DNA of 44,862 nt, taken from NCBI RefSeq assembly GCF_001423105.1, contig NZ_LMNV01000002.1, positions 2,226,933 through 2,271,794 on the forward strand, in the 5' to 3' direction. Below the pieces are notes generated by a model that saw only the letters and a program-made list of their open reading frames with translations, was not told the origin of the DNA and ran no database searches. Positions 7,726 through 15,238 of the stretch are shown here, piece by piece. Within the stretch, counting starts at the first letter, position 1. Each line of letters begins with the position of its first letter. The translations under genes and the position numbers were made by a program. This DNA is from Frondihabitans sp. Leaf304. GTDB taxonomy: Bacteria > Actinomycetota > Actinomycetes > Actinomycetales > Microbacteriaceae.

Positions 7726-10526
7726 AGTTCGAGGTCAACGGCGAAGAGCTCGACGCCACTGTGCTCCCGGGCCAGGTGCTACGAACAGTGCTGCGCGAAA
7801 ACGAGCGCTACGAGGTCAAGAAGGGCTGTGACGCCGGAGACTGCGGCGCGTGCTCGGTGCTCGTCGACGATCAGCCGGTGCACTCCTGCATCTACCCGGC
7901 TCATCGGCTCGAGGGCAAGCACGTAACCACCGTAGCCGGTTTGGGCAGCCCGGAGCACCCGCACCCGATGCAGCAGCGTTTCTCGGATGCGGCTGGCCTC
8001 CAGTGCGGCTTCTGTACGGCCGGCATGGTCGTCACCGCGTCGACGTTCACCGACGAGCAGATTGCCGACGGCACCGACCTGCCCCGCCTCCTCAAGGGCA
8101 ATCTCTGCCGCTGCACGGGCTACCGCGCGATCCGCGATGCGATCTACGGCGTGACGAACACCGAGGTGGCGCCCGCCGGAGACTCGGCCGGGCGGTCGAC
8201 CAAGGCTCCCGCCGGCATGCGCGTCGTGACGGGGCGAGAGCAGTACACGCTTGACTTCACGACCCCCACGAAGACCCTGCACCTCGCTGTGCTGAAGAGC
8301 CCGCACTCGCACGCCCGCATCACGTCGATCGACACGACCGCCGCTGAGGCGATGGAGGGCGTGCACGTCGTCTTCACGCACCGCGACTCCCCCGCGACGC
8401 TGTTCTCGACCGGCCGCCACGAGAACCGTACCGACGACCCCGACGACACACTGGTGCTCGACCCGGTGCTTCGGTTCCGTGGGCAGCGAGTCGCGGCAGT
8501 CGTCGCCGACACCGTGCGCCAGGCGGAGCTCGCCCTCGCGGCGGTCGTCGTCGAGTACGAGGTGCTGCCCGCCGTCTTCGACCCCGCGCTCGCCCGAGAA
8601 CCCGGTGCACCGCTCGTGCACGGCGAGAAGGGCCCCGAGTCGCGCATCTCCGACCCGTCGCGCAACGTCGTCGCCCAAATGCACGGCGAGACCGGCGACG
8701 TCGATGCCGCCCTGGCCGCGAGTGCCGCGACGGTGGAAGGCACCTGGCAGACGCAGCGAATCACGCACGCGGCCCTCGAGACGCACGCCACCCGCGGCTG
8801 GATCGACGACGACGGCCGACTCGTGCTGCGCACCAGCACTCAGGTGCCGTTCCTCGTGCGGGACGAGATCTGCCACATCTTCGGCCTGCCGACCGACCGA
8901 GTGCGCGTGTTCGCCGCACGGGTCGGCGGCGGCTTCGGCGGCAAGCAGGAGCTGCTCACCGAAGACCTCGTCACGATGGCCGTGCTCCGCACCGGACGCT
9001 CGGTGCAGTACGAGTTCACGCGCGAAGACGAGTTCACGATCGCCCCGCCGCGGCATCCGATGCGCGTGGGAGTGAAGGTCGGAGCGACGGCGGGCGGGAT
9101 CCTGACCGCCCTGGCCGTCGACGAGCTGATGGACACCGGCGCGTACGGCAACCACGGCATCGGCGTGATGTTCCACAGCGTGCACGAGTCGATCTCGGTC
9201 TACCGGGCCCCCAACAAGCGGGTCGACGCCGAGAGCGTCTACACGAACAACCTGCCGTCGGGGGCGTTCCGCGGCTACGGGCTCGGCCAGGTAATCTTCG
9301 CTGTCGAATCGGCCCTCGACGAGCTCGCTCGCAAGCTCGACATCGACCCGTTCGAGCTGCGGCGCCGCAACGTCGTCGTTCCGGGGGATCACATGACCGT
9401 CGTCGACCCGAACGAAGAGAGCGACCTCCTCTTCGGTAGTTACGGACTCGACCAGTGCCTCGACCTGGTGCAGAACGCCCTCGCCGGGCCGCCTCCCGCC
9501 GACTCGGGCTCGCTCATCGGGGCCACTCCCGTGCCCACCGGCGACCAGTGGGCGTTCGGCACCGGCATGGCGATGGCAATGATCGCCACCATGCCGCCCC
9601 GCGGCCATTTCGCCGACACCACCGTCGCCCTCAACGCCGACGGAACGTACACGATCGGCGTCGGCACGGCCGAGTTCGGCAACGGCACCACGACCGTGCA
9701 CGGGCAGCTCACCGCGACCGTGCTCGGCACCACGCCCGATCGCATCGTGATCGAGCAGTCCGACACGGATGTCGCCCGCTACGACACCGGGGCGTTCGGC
9801 TCGGCCGGAGTGGTCGTCGCCGGCAAGGCTCTCTACGCCGCGGCACAGAAGCTCAAGATCGCGATGATCGCGAGGGCACAGGCCATCGTGACCGGTGTCG
9901 GAGACCCAGCGCAGGATCCTGGCGTTCCCGTCTCGACCGACCTGGGGCTCGTCGACGTCGCTCTCACCCCCGAGGGCGTGCTCATGCCGGCCGGAGCGTG
10001 GGGCCCCGGCCGCGTCGTCTCCGCCGCCGAGCTCCTCGCCCACGGAGAACTCCGCGCCGACGGCAGCCACGACGGCACCCCGCGGTCGGTCGCGTTCAAT
10101 GTGCACGGCTTCAGCGTTGCGGTCGACCGGAACACCGGTGAGGTGCGGATCCTGCGCTCCGTTCAGGCGGCCGATGCCGGAACGGTGCTCAACCCCGAGC
10201 AGCTGCGCGGCCAGGTCGAGGGCGGCACGGCGCAGGCCATCGGCACGGCGCTCTACGAGGAGATGATGCTCGACGGGGCGGGCCAGGTGACGACGACGGC
10301 GTTCCGCAACTACCGAACGCCGAAGTTCAGCGACCTTCCCGTGACCGAGGTGCTGTTCGCGGCGACGCACGACGACCTCGGGCCGCTCGGAGCGAAGAGC
10401 ATGAGCGAGGCGCCGTACAACCCGGTGGCTCCGGCGCTGGCGAACGCCGTGCGGGACGCGATCGGGGTACGGCCGCACGAGCTGCCGATGTCGCGCGATC
10501 GGCTGTGGCGGTTGCTGCAGGCGTAG
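7722..10526 (+). CDS. Molybdenum hydroxylase: fused 2Fe-2S and molybdopterin subunits, xanthine dehydrogenase type
   Basis: A 934-residue fusion of a small iron-sulfur subunit and a large catalytic subunit. Residues 1-~150 hold a plant-type cluster (C36, C41, C44, C56) and the second cluster (QCGFC ... CRCTG). Residues ~165-934 are the aldehyde oxidase/xanthine dehydrogenase domains, with the cofactor loop GGGFGGKQE, the substrate-channel motif GAFRGYG, and the catalytic Glu (E896 in SMSEAP). Start ATG has AGGA seven bases upstream and overlaps the FAD gene. With XdhC next door it most likely oxidises hypoxanthine/xanthine, feeding the purine genes here; another N-heterocycle substrate cannot be ruled out. 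The usual bacterial layout has separate small and large subunits, so the fusion is notable. Confidence 0.92.
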   Translation: MKFEVNGEELDATVLPGQVLRTVLRENERYEVKKGCDAGDCGACSVLVDDQPVHSCIYPAHRLEGKHVTTVAGLGSPEHPHPMQQRFSDAAGLQCGFCTAGMVVTASTFTDEQIADGTDLPRLLKGNLCRCTGYRAIRDAIYGVTNTEVAPAGDSAGRSTKAPAGMRVVTGREQYTLDFTTPTKTLHLAVLKSPHSHARITSIDTTAAEAMEGVHVVFTHRDSPATLFSTGRHENRTDDPDDTLVLDPVLRFRGQRVAAVVADTVRQAELALAAVVVEYEVLPAVFDPALAREPGAPLVHGEKGPESRISDPSRNVVAQMHGETGDVDAALAASAATVEGTWQTQRITHAALETHATRGWIDDDGRLVLRTSTQVPFLVRDEICHIFGLPTDRVRVFAARVGGGFGGKQELLTEDLVTMAVLRTGRSVQYEFTREDEFTIAPPRHPMRVGVKVGATAGGILTALAVDELMDTGAYGNHGIGVMFHSVHESISVYRAPNKRVDAESVYTNNLPSGAFRGYGLGQVIFAVESALDELARKLDIDPFELRRRNVVVPGDHMTVVDPNEESDLLFGSYGLDQCLDLVQNALAGPPPADSGSLIGATPVPTGDQWAFGTGMAMAMIATMPPRGHFADTTVALNADGTYTIGVGTAEFGNGTTTVHGQLTATVLGTTPDRIVIEQSDTDVARYDTGAFGSAGVVVAGKALYAAAQKLKIAMIARAQAIVTGVGDPAQDPGVPVSTDLGLVDVALTPEGVLMPAGAWGPGRVVSAAELLAHGELRADGSHDGTPRSVAFNVHGFSVAVDRNTGEVRILRSVQAADAGTVLNPEQLRGQVEGGTAQAIGTALYEEMMLDGAGQVTTTAFRNYRTPKFSDLPVTEVLFAATHDDLGPLGAKSMSEAPYNPVAPALANAVRDAIGVRPHELPMSRDRLWRLLQA

Positions 10527-10578
10527 CCGCGTGCGGCTGGTCGCTGCTGCTGCAGGTCGCCGCTCGCCGCTGGCGAGG

Positions 10579-10636
10579 TGACGCGAATCGGCCAAAGTGA
10601 CGCGGCGCGGCGGGTCAGGTTGGCCGATTCGCGCCA
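10579..10636. repeat. Family A inverted-repeat element, copy 4
   Basis: Arms of 23 bases (left begins TGACGCGAATCGGCCAAAG) pair at 20 of 23 positions around a 12-base core GCGGCGCGGCGG. It lies between convergent genes. The rest of the 174-base gap shows a short run of CTG units but no gene. Confidence 0.88.
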
Positions 10637-10700
10637 GGTTGCACGGGCGCCCGCATGACAGGCGCGCGAGATGGCGCGATCTACAGGCCCGACGCCAGAT

Positions 10701-11753
10701 TCAGGCAGACTCGGCCATCTCGAGGCCGAGCCGCGGACGGCGGTGAATCGCCCCGCGCGTGGTCGCGAGCGACGCCGCCGACGCACCCGTGCGAGCGGCA
10801 ATAACCTCGGCCAGGATCGAGATCGCCGTCTCCTCCGGCGTCGAGGCCCCGAGATCGAGCCCGATGGGCGACCGCAGCCGCGCCAGCACCAACTCGGGCA
10901 CTCCGCGTTCGCGCAAGGACGCCATTCGGCGCTCGTGCGTGCGGCGCGAGCCCATCGCTCCGACGTAGAACGCGGGCGACTCCAGTGCGAGCTCGATGGC
11001 GAGGGCGTCGAATCGGGCGTCGTGCGACAAGATGCAGACGACCGACCGCTCGTCGAGGGCCAGCGTCGGCAGCACCCGCTGCGGCCAGCCGACCACCACG
11101 TCGGCGCCCGGGAACCGGTCGGCCGTCGTGAACAGAGCACGAGGATCCGTCACGGTCACCCGGTACCCCAGCACCCGCGCGGCAGCGGCGAGAGCCGTCG
11201 AGAACTCCATTGCGCCGACGATCACGAAGTGCGCGGGTGCGGCCTGCACCTCGTAGAAGACCTCGATGCGCGTTCCGTCGCAGTCGAGCTCGGCGAGCCC
11301 GGAGCCGCCGACAGCCACGCGGGCGGAGAGCTCGGCGTCGATGCGCGACTGCCAGCCGGCAGGAACGCGGCCTGACACGACGAGGGCCGCACCCGCGGTA
11401 CGTCCGGCCGCAGCGGCACGCAGCTGCGGCACGACGGGGTGGTTTGAGTCGAGGCGTTCGAGTCGGATCCTGAGCTGGCCTCCGCAGGTGAGACCGACAC
11501 TGAACGCCGTCTCGTCGTCGACGCCGTACTCGACCGTGCGCGGCAGTCCGTCGGAGAGCACGAGCTCGGCCTCGGCGACGACCGCGGCCTCGACGCAGCC
11601 TCCGGCGATGGAGCCGATCACACTCTCGCCGTCGAAGGCCATCGACGTGCCGACCGTGCGCGGGGCGCTGCCCTCGATCGAGACGGCGGTGGCGATCGCG
11701 AGGGTGCGGCCCGCGTCGAGCGCTGCCAGCAGGCGGTCGGCGATCTCGAACAT
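10701..11753 (-). CDS. XdhC/CoxI family protein, molybdenum cofactor maturation
   Basis: A 350-residue protein with the XdhC/CoxI N-terminal domain (VSIEGSAPRTVGTSM and GSIAGGCVE motifs, residues ~24-55) and a C-terminal Rossmann domain (VIVGAMEFS, DPRALF, with VCILSHDARFD). XdhC proteins bind sulfurated molybdenum cofactor and insert it into xanthine-dehydrogenase-type enzymes. It faces the xdh gene convergently, an unusual arrangement as xdhC normally follows the structural genes on the same strand. No clear Shine-Dalgarno is visible, so translation may be leaderless. Confidence 0.92.
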   Translation of the reverse strand: MFEIADRLLAALDAGRTLAIATAVSIEGSAPRTVGTSMAFDGESVIGSIAGGCVEAAVVAEAELVLSDGLPRTVEYGVDDETAFSVGLTCGGQLRIRLERLDSNHPVVPQLRAAAAGRTAGAALVVSGRVPAGWQSRIDAELSARVAVGGSGLAELDCDGTRIEVFYEVQAAPAHFVIVGAMEFSTALAAAARVLGYRVTVTDPRALFTTADRFPGADVVVGWPQRVLPTLALDERSVVCILSHDARFDALAIELALESPAFYVGAMGSRRTHERRMASLRERGVPELVLARLRSPIGLDLGASTPEETAISILAEVIAARTGASAASLATTRGAIHRRPRLGLEMAESA

Positions 11754-11804
11754 GCCTCAAGGGTCGCACGCCGGGGTTTCGCGCGGGTTACGCCCGGCCC
11801 GTCT

Positions 11805-11891
11805 TGCAAATTCGAAGGAGATCCTGCCGCGCGACAACGAGAACATCAGGATCCGGCGGGGTCGACTTCACGTTTCTCCTTCGAATTTGCA
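11805..11891. repeat. Family B inverted-repeat element, copy 1
   Basis: TGCAAATTCGAAGGAGA (11805-11821) is repeated as an exact reverse complement at 11875-11891, giving 17-bp perfect arms around a 53-base core. The whole is 87 bp, the same as copy 2 at 35861-35947, whose core is different. It lies between divergent genes, so it is near two promoters and not at a gene end. Confidence 0.92.
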
Positions 11892-11939
11892 GAGGGGGCG
11901 CGTTACACACTCGACACACGCACCTGCAACGATGCGGGC

Positions 11940-13265
11940 ATGCTCAGAGTCACCGGCGCCACCACCCTCCTCGTCGACGAGTCCACCGAGATCGAGGGCG
12001 GCGAGGTGCTCGTCGATCGCGGCGTCGTCGTGGGTATAACGGTCGTCGGCGAGGCGAACCCGCACTCCGGCGCGGTTCAACTCCTTGACGCGACCGACGC
12101 GATCGTCACGCCCGGGCTCGTCAACGCCCACCACCACCTGTTGCAGAGCGCCTTCCGCACCCTGCCCGGCACGAGGGGCGTGCCCATGTCGGTATGGCTT
12201 CCGGCGATGGCCTCGTCGTATGCCGCCGCGGGCATAGATGCGTCGCTGCTCGAGGCGAGCGCCGCCGTCGGGGTGGCCGAGGGGCTTCTGAACGGCGTGA
12301 CGACCGTCGCCGATCACCACCTCAACTGGCCCGCCGAGACGCCGGTCGCCGATCGAACCGCCATCGCGCGGGCGACCGCCGATGCCGCCGCCAGGCTCGG
12401 CGGGCGGCTCGTGTTCGTGCGCGGATCGGCGCGCGATGCTCCCGAGGACGCCGCGGAGTCAGCCGAAGCCATCGTCCAGGCCCTCGTGCCCGGGGCGATC
12501 GGAGGGGTGCGCGCCGACGGACTGCTGCAGGTCGCGGTCGGCCCCGCCGGTGTGCACAGCGACAGCCGCGAGACCTTCGAGCTGCTCGGCGAGGTCGCCG
12601 CCCGCCACGGACTCCGACGTCGCACCCAGGCCAACGAGCAGGTCGACACCGCCATCGCCCTCGAGCGCTACGGGCGCCGACCGCTCGACCTCCTCGAAGA
12701 GTGGGGATGGCTCGCCGACGACGTGACGATCGCCCACCTCTGCGATGTGACCCCCGCCGAGATCGCCCGGCTCGCGGCGGCGGGTGTCACGGCGACACAT
12801 GCCCCGGGCTGCGACCTCCCCATGGGCTGGGGTATCTCGCCCGTGCACGCCCTGCGCGAAGCGGGCGTCACGGTCGGCCTGGGCACGAGCGGCGGCGGAT
12901 CGAACGACGCCGGACACCTCCTCGCCGACGCACGCCTCGCGATGCAGGTGGCGCCGCTGGTCGGCCCGGCGCTCAGCGCCCGAACGGTGCTCGGCATGGC
13001 GATGGCCGGCGGCGCCGCAGGGCTGGGGCGTCCCGAGCTCGGGCACCTGCGGCCCGGCGCAGCAGCCGACCTCTGCGTGTGGGACGTCTCGGGCGTCGCC
13101 GACGCGGGAATCGCCGACCCGGTGGCCGGGCTGCTGTGGGCGTCACCCGGGCGGCGGCCGCGGCACGTCGTGGTCGGCGGGCGGGTCGTCGTGCGCGACT
13201 ACGAGCTGGTCGAAGCGGACGAGCGAGAGCTGGTAGCAGCGGTGCGGGAGCGGGTCGGGCGGTAG
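11940..13265 (+). CDS. Amidohydrolase of the guanine/8-oxoguanine deaminase (ATZ/TRZ) type, altered metal site
   Basis: A 441-residue TIM-barrel amidohydrolase. The family's first metal ligands are present (NAHHHLLQS, H64 and H66), as is the strand-6 His (H266 in TIAHLC). The usual HxxE is QANE here (Q230, E233), and the usual catalytic Asp in G(V/T)DGxxSND is Ser (S317 in GTSGGGSND). Related enzymes deaminate 8-oxoguanine, guanine or triazines. Two missing ligands, including the general base, mean activity may differ or be lost. It stands alone between a divergent xdhC and a convergent reductase gene, in a purine context. Confidence 0.8.
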   Translation: MLRVTGATTLLVDESTEIEGGEVLVDRGVVVGITVVGEANPHSGAVQLLDATDAIVTPGLVNAHHHLLQSAFRTLPGTRGVPMSVWLPAMASSYAAAGIDASLLEASAAVGVAEGLLNGVTTVADHHLNWPAETPVADRTAIARATADAAARLGGRLVFVRGSARDAPEDAAESAEAIVQALVPGAIGGVRADGLLQVAVGPAGVHSDSRETFELLGEVAARHGLRRRTQANEQVDTAIALERYGRRPLDLLEEWGWLADDVTIAHLCDVTPAEIARLAAAGVTATHAPGCDLPMGWGISPVHALREAGVTVGLGTSGGGSNDAGHLLADARLAMQVAPLVGPALSARTVLGMAMAGGAAGLGRPELGHLRPGAAADLCVWDVSGVADAGIADPVAGLLWASPGRRPRHVVVGGRVVVRDYELVEADERELVAAVRERVGR

Positions 13266-13309
13266 CGCCGGCGGCCGTGGTTCGTGGGCGGCGTCGCGGA
13301 TCCTGCGCA

Positions 13310-13377
13310 CATTTGAGAGCAAAACCGCCAGCGGACCGCGTCTGGAGGCGGTGAGCCGCGCAAATCGCTCGCAAATT
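13310..13377. repeat. Family C inverted-repeat element, copy 1 (short)
   Basis: ATTTGAGAGC (13311-13320) faces GCTCGCAAAT (13367-13376), matching at 9 of 10 positions. Arms belong to the same family as copies at 22315 and 34942 but this one is about ten bases shorter. Convergent intergenic position. Confidence 0.75.
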
Positions 13378-13387
13378 GGCGATGTAC

Positions 13388-13442
13388 CAACAGCAACAGC
13401 AGCAACAGCACCGCGGCAGCAGCAGCGCCAGCAGCAGCCGCC
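13388..13442. repeat. CAG/CAA trinucleotide-rich tract
   Basis: About 55 bases made almost wholly of CAG, CAA and AGC units, ending directly at the stop codon of the convergent reductase gene. It would be transcribed as the start of that gene's 3' untranslated region. Such tracts are prone to slippage. Confidence 0.75.
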
Positions 13443-14429
13443 CTACAGCTCCAGCACCAGCCGCGGGCACGCCGCCCGCGACACACAGACGTACATGACC
13501 TCGTTCGCTGCCTGCTCGTCGGGCGTCAGGATCGAGTCGCGATGGTCGACCTCCCCCTCGAGCACGACCGTCTCGCAGGTGCCGCAGGTGCCCTCGCGGC
13601 AGCTCGACAGCACTAGAGCTCCGGCCTCTTCGGCGACGTCGAGGATTGACCGGTCGGGCGGCACCGTGATCGTCACGCCGGTCGAGGCCAGCTCGACCTC
13701 GAATGCCGACGCGAGCACCGGCTCACCGACCTCTTTCGGCTCGAAGCGCTCGACGACGAGTTGGCGGCCAGCACGCGCAGCCGCCTCCTCGATCGCTTCG
13801 ATCAGCCGAGCCGGGCCGCAGCAGTAGGTGGTCGTGAAGGGCTTCATTCCGGCGAAGAGGGCGTCGAGGTCGAGACGGACGCCGTCGGATCCTGAGTACA
13901 GGTGCAGAGCCGACCCGTGAGCGGCAGACAGCTCGTCGATTAGCGCCATCGTCGACAGCGAGCGACCGGCGTAATGCACCTCGTACGAGACTCCGGCGCG
14001 TGCCGCGGCAGCCGCCATCGACGAGATCGGTGTGATGCCGATGCCCCCTGCTACGAGCACGTACGAGGTGCCGTGCGTCGGCACGAACTCGAAGTGGTTG
14101 CGTGGGCCGGCCACCGTGAGGGTGTCGCCGACCTGCACGGAGTCGTGCAACCACAAGGATCCGCCCCGGCCCCGCTCCTCTCGAAGCACCCCGATGCGCC
14201 ACGTGTCGCTGCGCCCCGGCTGCGGCGCTCCGGTCAGCGAATACTGCCGCACCTCGTCGCCCGGTAGCACCACGTCGATGTGCGAGCCGGCACTCCAGCC
14301 GGGAAGGGCCGACCCGGCAACCGACCCGAGTTCGAACAGCTCCACCCCGTCGGCAGCGCGGGTGCGCGACACGACCCGCACGTCGAACTGGGTCTCGTGC
14401 AGACCCTCGGTGGTTCCGGGAGCGTTCAT
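13443..14429 (-). CDS. Phthalate-dioxygenase-reductase-type oxidoreductase (FMN/NAD plus 2Fe-2S)
   Basis: A 328-residue electron-transfer protein that moves electrons from NAD(P)H to a partner oxygenase. It has a flavin-binding barrel (RQYSLTGAPQ), an NAD domain (LVAGGIGITPISSM and TYCCGPARLI), and a C-terminal plant-type ferredoxin domain (SSCREGTCGTCETVV, with a distal Cys in VCVSRAACP). The ATG at 14429 is preceded by AGGAAG at good spacing. It lies 28 bases after the XRE-cupin regulator gene on the same strand. These reductases usually serve a Rieske oxygenase or demethylase, but none is in the window, so the partner is unknown. Confidence 0.92.
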   Translation of the reverse strand: MNAPGTTEGLHETQFDVRVVSRTRAADGVELFELGSVAGSALPGWSAGSHIDVVLPGDEVRQYSLTGAPQPGRSDTWRIGVLREERGRGGSLWLHDSVQVGDTLTVAGPRNHFEFVPTHGTSYVLVAGGIGITPISSMAAAAARAGVSYEVHYAGRSLSTMALIDELSAAHGSALHLYSGSDGVRLDLDALFAGMKPFTTTYCCGPARLIEAIEEAAARAGRQLVVERFEPKEVGEPVLASAFEVELASTGVTITVPPDRSILDVAEEAGALVLSSCREGTCGTCETVVLEGEVDHRDSILTPDEQAANEVMYVCVSRAACPRLVLEL

Positions 14430-14457
14430 AGCGACTTCCTGTTCACGGCGCCGTCTT

Positions 14458-15003
14458 TCACAGCGACTGCGGCCTCTCTTTGACGACGAGCACCCGGTAG
14501 CCGATCGTGTCGACGGCCCACCAGCGGTGCCGAGTGCCGCCGACGAAGTAGATCGAATCACCGGTGCCGAGCGTCCGCGGCACTCCGTCGTCGAAGTCGA
14601 TCGAGATGGTGCCCTCGATCACGTGCACGAACTCGTCTTCGGCGTGGCTGAAGAACTCACCACGTTCGGTGCTGGTGCCGACGAGCAGCATCGGGTGGAA
14701 GCTGCGGTCGCCCTCCGTCAGCACGCGCCCCTCGGCCTGACCGTAGGGGCCGTGGGCACCCTCGTGCGCCCGAACCACCTGGATTCCCGGCTGATCGGCG
14801 CGCCCCTCGCCGTCGATCGCGGCGAGGAGCTCGACCTGCGACGACCCGAGTGCCCGGGCAATCCGCTCGAGCGACACCATGCTCGGCCGGGCGAGCCCGC
14901 GCTCCAGCTGCGACAGGAACGGGTGCGACAGCTGCGACGCCGCAGCGAGTTGCACGAGCGTCAGCTTCCGGGCTCGACGGAGCTCCCGGATGCGACGGCC
15001 CAC
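14458..15003 (-). CDS. XRE-family regulator with cupin sensor domain
   Basis: Residues ~1-60 are a lambda-repressor-like helix-turn-helix (LTLVQLAAASQLSHPFLSQL) and residues ~105-175 a cupin barrel (HAEDEFVHVIEGTISIDF, GDSIYFVGGTRHRWW) for ligand sensing. The only ordinary start is GTG at 15003. The frame continues upstream without ATG, GTG or TTG, and AAGGAG lies six bases before a GTC codon (upstream residues VTSLDTAIDQQSLL), so a longer protein from a non-standard start is possible. It is divergent from the amidohydrolase/ABC operon and same-strand with the reductase, and is the likely local regulator of both. Confidence 0.88.
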   Translation of the reverse strand: MGRRIRELRRARKLTLVQLAAASQLSHPFLSQLERGLARPSMVSLERIARALGSSQVELLAAIDGEGRADQPGIQVVRAHEGAHGPYGQAEGRVLTEGDRSFHPMLLVGTSTERGEFFSHAEDEFVHVIEGTISIDFDDGVPRTLGTGDSIYFVGGTRHRWWAVDTIGYRVLVVKERPQSL

Positions 15004-15120
15004 CAGCAGCGACTGCTGGTCGATCGCGGTGTCGAGCGAGGTGACGGGGTGCTCCTTGAGATGAACGGACTCGAATTGTGTACCACGGCGACTCGAATCG
15101 ACCCGCCGCAGTTAACACGT

Positions 15121-15164
15121 CGAAACGACGGCGTTACGTGGCCGAAACGCGGCGTCCGTAGATT
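15121..15164 (+). promoter_or_regulatory. Direct repeats and -10 box in XRE/amidohydrolase intergenic region
   Basis: CGAAACGACGGCGT at 15121 and CGAAACGCGGCGT at 15143 are direct repeats 22 bases apart (two helical turns), followed by TAGATT (15159-15164), a TANNNT -10 box five bases before the ATG of the leader ORF. The repeats flank the expected -35 position and are the best operator candidate for the divergent XRE-cupin regulator. Confidence 0.5.
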
Positions 15165-15169
15165 CAAGC

Positions 15170-15238
15170 ATGTTGAGCACATCAACATTCGTTCGTCCGC
15201 TCGACGAATTCCCCTCCTCCCGCGAAAGACCCCTGTGA
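15170..15238 (+). CDS. 22-codon leader ORF coupled to the amidohydrolase gene
   Basis: ATG at 15170 opens a 22-codon frame (begins MLSTSTFVRPL) whose TGA overlaps the GTG start of the next gene (GTGA, 15235-15238). The ATG is five bases after a TAGATT -10 box, so it can be a leaderless start, while the amidohydrolase GTG itself has only a weak ribosome site. The arrangement suggests the short ORF delivers ribosomes to the downstream start. No regulatory run of a single codon is present. Confidence 0.5.
   Translation: MLSTSTFVRPLDEFPSSRERPL

Noticed and set aside
7779-10595. A 938-codon open frame on the minus strand opposite the molybdenum hydroxylase gene.
   Set aside because: It is an antisense shadow of GC-rich coding sequence. 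The + strand frame has all cofactor motifs, and the minus frame has Arg/His/Val-rich composition and no domain.
14032-15234. N-terminal extension of the cytosine-deaminase-like frame back to 14032.
   Set aside because: It runs antisense through the reductase and XRE-cupin genes. The family domain starts at the GTG at 15235.
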